From: Flavobacterium sp.
GTDB lineage: Bacteria > Bacteroidota > Bacteroidia > Flavobacteriales > Flavobacteriaceae
DNA: 39,974 bases
NCBI RefSeq assembly: GCF_027482425.1
Contig: NZ_JAIXWA010000050.1
Span: forward strand, 1 to 39,974
Reading direction: 5' to 3'
Part shown: positions 37,887 through 39,974 of the stretch, one piece after another
How the letters are laid out: the number at the start of each line of letters is the position of its first letter
Numbering within the stretch: position 1 is the stretch's first letter
Program-made: the position numbers and the translations under genes
The notes under the pieces: generated by a model
The model's database searches: none
The model's input: the letters and a program-made list of their open reading frames with translations, nothing else
What the model was told of the DNA's origin: nothing

Positions 37887-39974
37887 ATGGCAAATCAATC
37901 CCCGAAACCCCTGACTGTCGCTAAAGACATCAAGTACTACCAGAAAAAGTTTTGGCGTTTCTTTTTTTACACGCTAGGGAGTGTTTTCTTGTTTTTCCTT
38001 TTTGCCTCGTGGGGCCTTTTTGGTGCCATGCCTTCTTTTGAAGACTTGGAGAATCCGAACTCCAACTTAGCCACCGAAATCATCTCCAGTGATGGGGTCG
38101 TATTGGGAAAATTTTACAATGAAAACCGAACGGCAGTTAAATACAAAGACCTTCCAAAACATTTGGTGGATGCTTTGGTATCGACGGAAGACGAGCGTTT
38201 TTATGAACATTCCGGTATCGATGCCAAACGAACTTTTGGCGCAGCCGCACGATTCGGAGCCAACGGAGGAGCAAGTACCATTACCCAACAGTTGGCCAAA
38301 TTATTGTTTCATGGAGAAGGGTCTAAGTTTTTACCGTTTCGGGTGGTTCAAAAAGCCAAAGAATGGATTATTGCCGTGCGTTTAGAGCGTCAGTATACCA
38401 AAGATGAAATCATCGCTTTGTACTTTAACCAAGTTGATTTTGTTAACGGAGCCGTAGGTATTCGATCGGCTGCAAAAGTATATTTTAACAAAGAGCCAAA
38501 AGACCTTACCATCAACGAAAGTGCTACGTTAGTTGGTATGCTTACCAATCCCTCGCGGTTCAACCCAAAACGTTTTCCTGAACGCTCATTAAAACGAAGA
38601 AATGTGGTGTTGGGGCAAATGGTACGCAATAAGAAGCTCGAACCTGCAGCGAGAAATCTATTGGAAAAACAACCCATTAAACTTGATTTTCGTCCAGAAA
38701 GTCACTATGAAGGCTTGGCTACCTATTTTCGAGAATACCTTCGGGACTATATGAAAAATTGGGTGAAAGAACACAAACGGGCCGACGATGAAGAATATGA
38801 CATTTACGGCGATGGGTTAAAAATCTACACCACTCTCGATTCCAAAATGCAGGAACATGCCGAAGAAGCGGTTCGGGAGCACATGAAGAATTTACAAGAG
38901 GAATTCTTTTTACAACAGAAAGAGAACAAAAATGCGCCCTTTGTAAACATCACTCCAGCCGAAACCAATAAAATCATCAACCAAGCCATGCGCAATTCCG
39001 AGCGTTGGCGAATCCTCAAAGCAGATGAAAAAACGGATGAGGAAATTATTGCTTCCTTCAAGAAAAAAACCAAAATGACCATTTTCACTTGGCAAGGGGA
39101 ACGCGATACGGTAATGACTCCTCTGGATTCAATTCGGTATTACAAACATTTCTTGCAAGCTGGTATGATGGCGATGGAACCCCAAACGGGGCACATCAAA
39201 GCCTGGGTGGGAGGCATCAATTACAAATATTTCCAATACGATCACGTAGGGCAAGGCGCACGCCAAGTGGGGTCGACCTTCAAGCCGTTTGTCTATGCCA
39301 CCGCGATCGAACAACTGAACATGTCGCCCTGTGATACCATCATTGACGGCCCGTTTATGATTCGCAAAGGGAAACATAATGTAACCGAAGATTGGGAACC
39401 GCGCAACTCCGATCACCAATACCGCGGTATGGTTACGTTGAAAAAAGCCTTGGCGTATTCGATCAATACCGTATCGGCGAAGTTGATTGACAAAACCGGA
39501 CCCGAACCGGTAGTCGAACTTACCAAAAAACTGGGCGTAACTACCGAAATCCCGATGCAACCTTCTATTGCTTTAGGTGCAGTAGATATTACTGTTCAAG
39601 ATATGGTGGCGGCCTATTCTACCTTTGCTAATCAAGGGGTGTATATCAAACCACAATTCATTCAGCGCATCGAAGATAAAAACGGAGCCGTGATTTACGA
39701 ACCCGTTGCTGAATCGCATGATGTGTTGAATAAAGATATTGCCTTTGCCGTAATTAAACTGTTAGAAGGCGTAACCGATGAAGGCTCAGGTGTACGTTTA
39801 CGCACGCAATCCGGAGGAAGTGGCGACACGCGTTGGACGGGTTATCCGTATATGTTTACCAACCCTATTGCCGGTAAAACAGGAACTTCGCAAAATCAAT
39901 CCGACGGTTGGTTCATCGGCATGGTGCCCAACTTAGCCACCGGCGTTTGGGTGGGTTGTGAAGACCGATCAGCA
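37887..39974 (+). CDS. mrcA: Class A penicillin-binding protein (PBP1A type), 3' end outside the window
   Basis: The frame is open from the ATG at 37887 to the last base (696 codons, no stop), so the gene is truncated by the window edge. A cytoplasmic tail and one TM anchor (about 24-46) precede a GT51 glycosyltransferase domain: catalytic Glu101 in EDERFYEHSGID, and GGASTITQQLAKLLF. The transpeptidase domain has SxxK Ser463-Lys466 (GSTFKP), SxN Ser525-Asn527 and KTG Lys664-Gly666 (AGKTGTSQN). It polymerises and crosslinks peptidoglycan at the inner membrane. It follows gldH by 2 nt. The pairing with gldH probably reflects a shared transcript, not a shared function. Confidence 0.95.
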   Translation, partial: MANQSPKPLTVAKDIKYYQKKFWRFFFYTLGSVFLFFLFASWGLFGAMPSFEDLENPNSNLATEIISSDGVVLGKFYNENRTAVKYKDLPKHLVDALVSTEDERFYEHSGIDAKRTFGAAARFGANGGASTITQQLAKLLFHGEGSKFLPFRVVQKAKEWIIAVRLERQYTKDEIIALYFNQVDFVNGAVGIRSAAKVYFNKEPKDLTINESATLVGMLTNPSRFNPKRFPERSLKRRNVVLGQMVRNKKLEPAARNLLEKQPIKLDFRPESHYEGLATYFREYLRDYMKNWVKEHKRADDEEYDIYGDGLKIYTTLDSKMQEHAEEAVREHMKNLQEEFFLQQKENKNAPFVNITPAETNKIINQAMRNSERWRILKADEKTDEEIIASFKKKTKMTIFTWQGERDTVMTPLDSIRYYKHFLQAGMMAMEPQTGHIKAWVGGINYKYFQYDHVGQGARQVGSTFKPFVYATAIEQLNMSPCDTIIDGPFMIRKGKHNVTEDWEPRNSDHQYRGMVTLKKALAYSINTVSAKLIDKTGPEPVVELTKKLGVTTEIPMQPSIALGAVDITVQDMVAAYSTFANQGVYIKPQFIQRIEDKNGAVIYEPVAESHDVLNKDIAFAVIKLLEGVTDEGSGVRLRTQSGGSGDTRWTGYPYMFTNPIAGKTGTSQNQSDGWFIGMVPNLATGVWVGCEDRSA

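Overview
The window comes from a Bacteroidota genome, almost certainly a member of the Flavobacteriaceae. The evidence is: the gliding/secretion lipoprotein GldH; a large metalloprotease with a C-terminal Por (type IX secretion) sorting domain; an SDR-type threonine dehydrogenase like those of Flavobacterium; TonB receptors; a lycopene cyclase; promoters with the Bacteroidota -7 element TAnnTTTG; and a general lack of Shine-Dalgarno sequences. G+C looks moderate, somewhat above 40% by eye. There are no rRNA or tRNA genes, CRISPR arrays, transposases or integrases. Most of the window is core chromosome with short intergenic gaps. The last gene runs off the right edge.

Layout. 1-556 is gene-free and rich in repeats (an 18-T run, a 28-bp inverted repeat, heptamers). 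557-6407 holds threonine dehydrogenase, a NTF2-like secreted protein, a small lipoprotein and mfd. 6439-10472 (minus strand) holds a secreted reprolysin-like protease, yraN behind a four-helix-bundle gene, and an LD-carboxypeptidase. 10565-13942 is a tight plus-strand operon: metG, a HAD phosphatase and a CAT-like acyltransferase. 13939-15239 (minus) has a small secreted protein and two tandem short SSB paralogues. 15511-19004 has a zinc-ribbon protein, a membrane-anchored M28 peptidase and a YeeZ-like epimerase. 19226-20783 is a two-gene unit of M15 peptidase and patatin. 20853-22901 is an M13 peptidase on the minus strand.

23032-32438 is a metal-homeostasis island: a SCO-type copper chaperone, feoA, feoB, a 41-residue FeoB-associated Cys-rich protein, a FecA-like TonB receptor, a ZIP transporter, a DtxR/MntR-family repressor, and a second TonB receptor divergent from the repressor. 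Three promoters here (feoA and both receptors) carry a related A/T-rich palindromic box ending in TCTAAATA. The box sits on the -33 or -7 element or on the start site, so I infer one regulon run by the DtxR-family protein. The second receptor also has 19 consecutive T residues inside its signal-peptide codons, a strong candidate for slipped-strand phase variation.

32484-39974 holds lycopene cyclase, a bacilliredoxin, a TrhO-type tRNA hydroxylase with an extra C-terminal translation-barrel-like domain, a PSP1/RicT protein with a long basic tail, GldH, and a class A penicillin-binding protein (incomplete). Three diverged copies of a hairpin-forming dispersed repeat lie in the gaps near 2.3, 26.35 and 34.3 kb.
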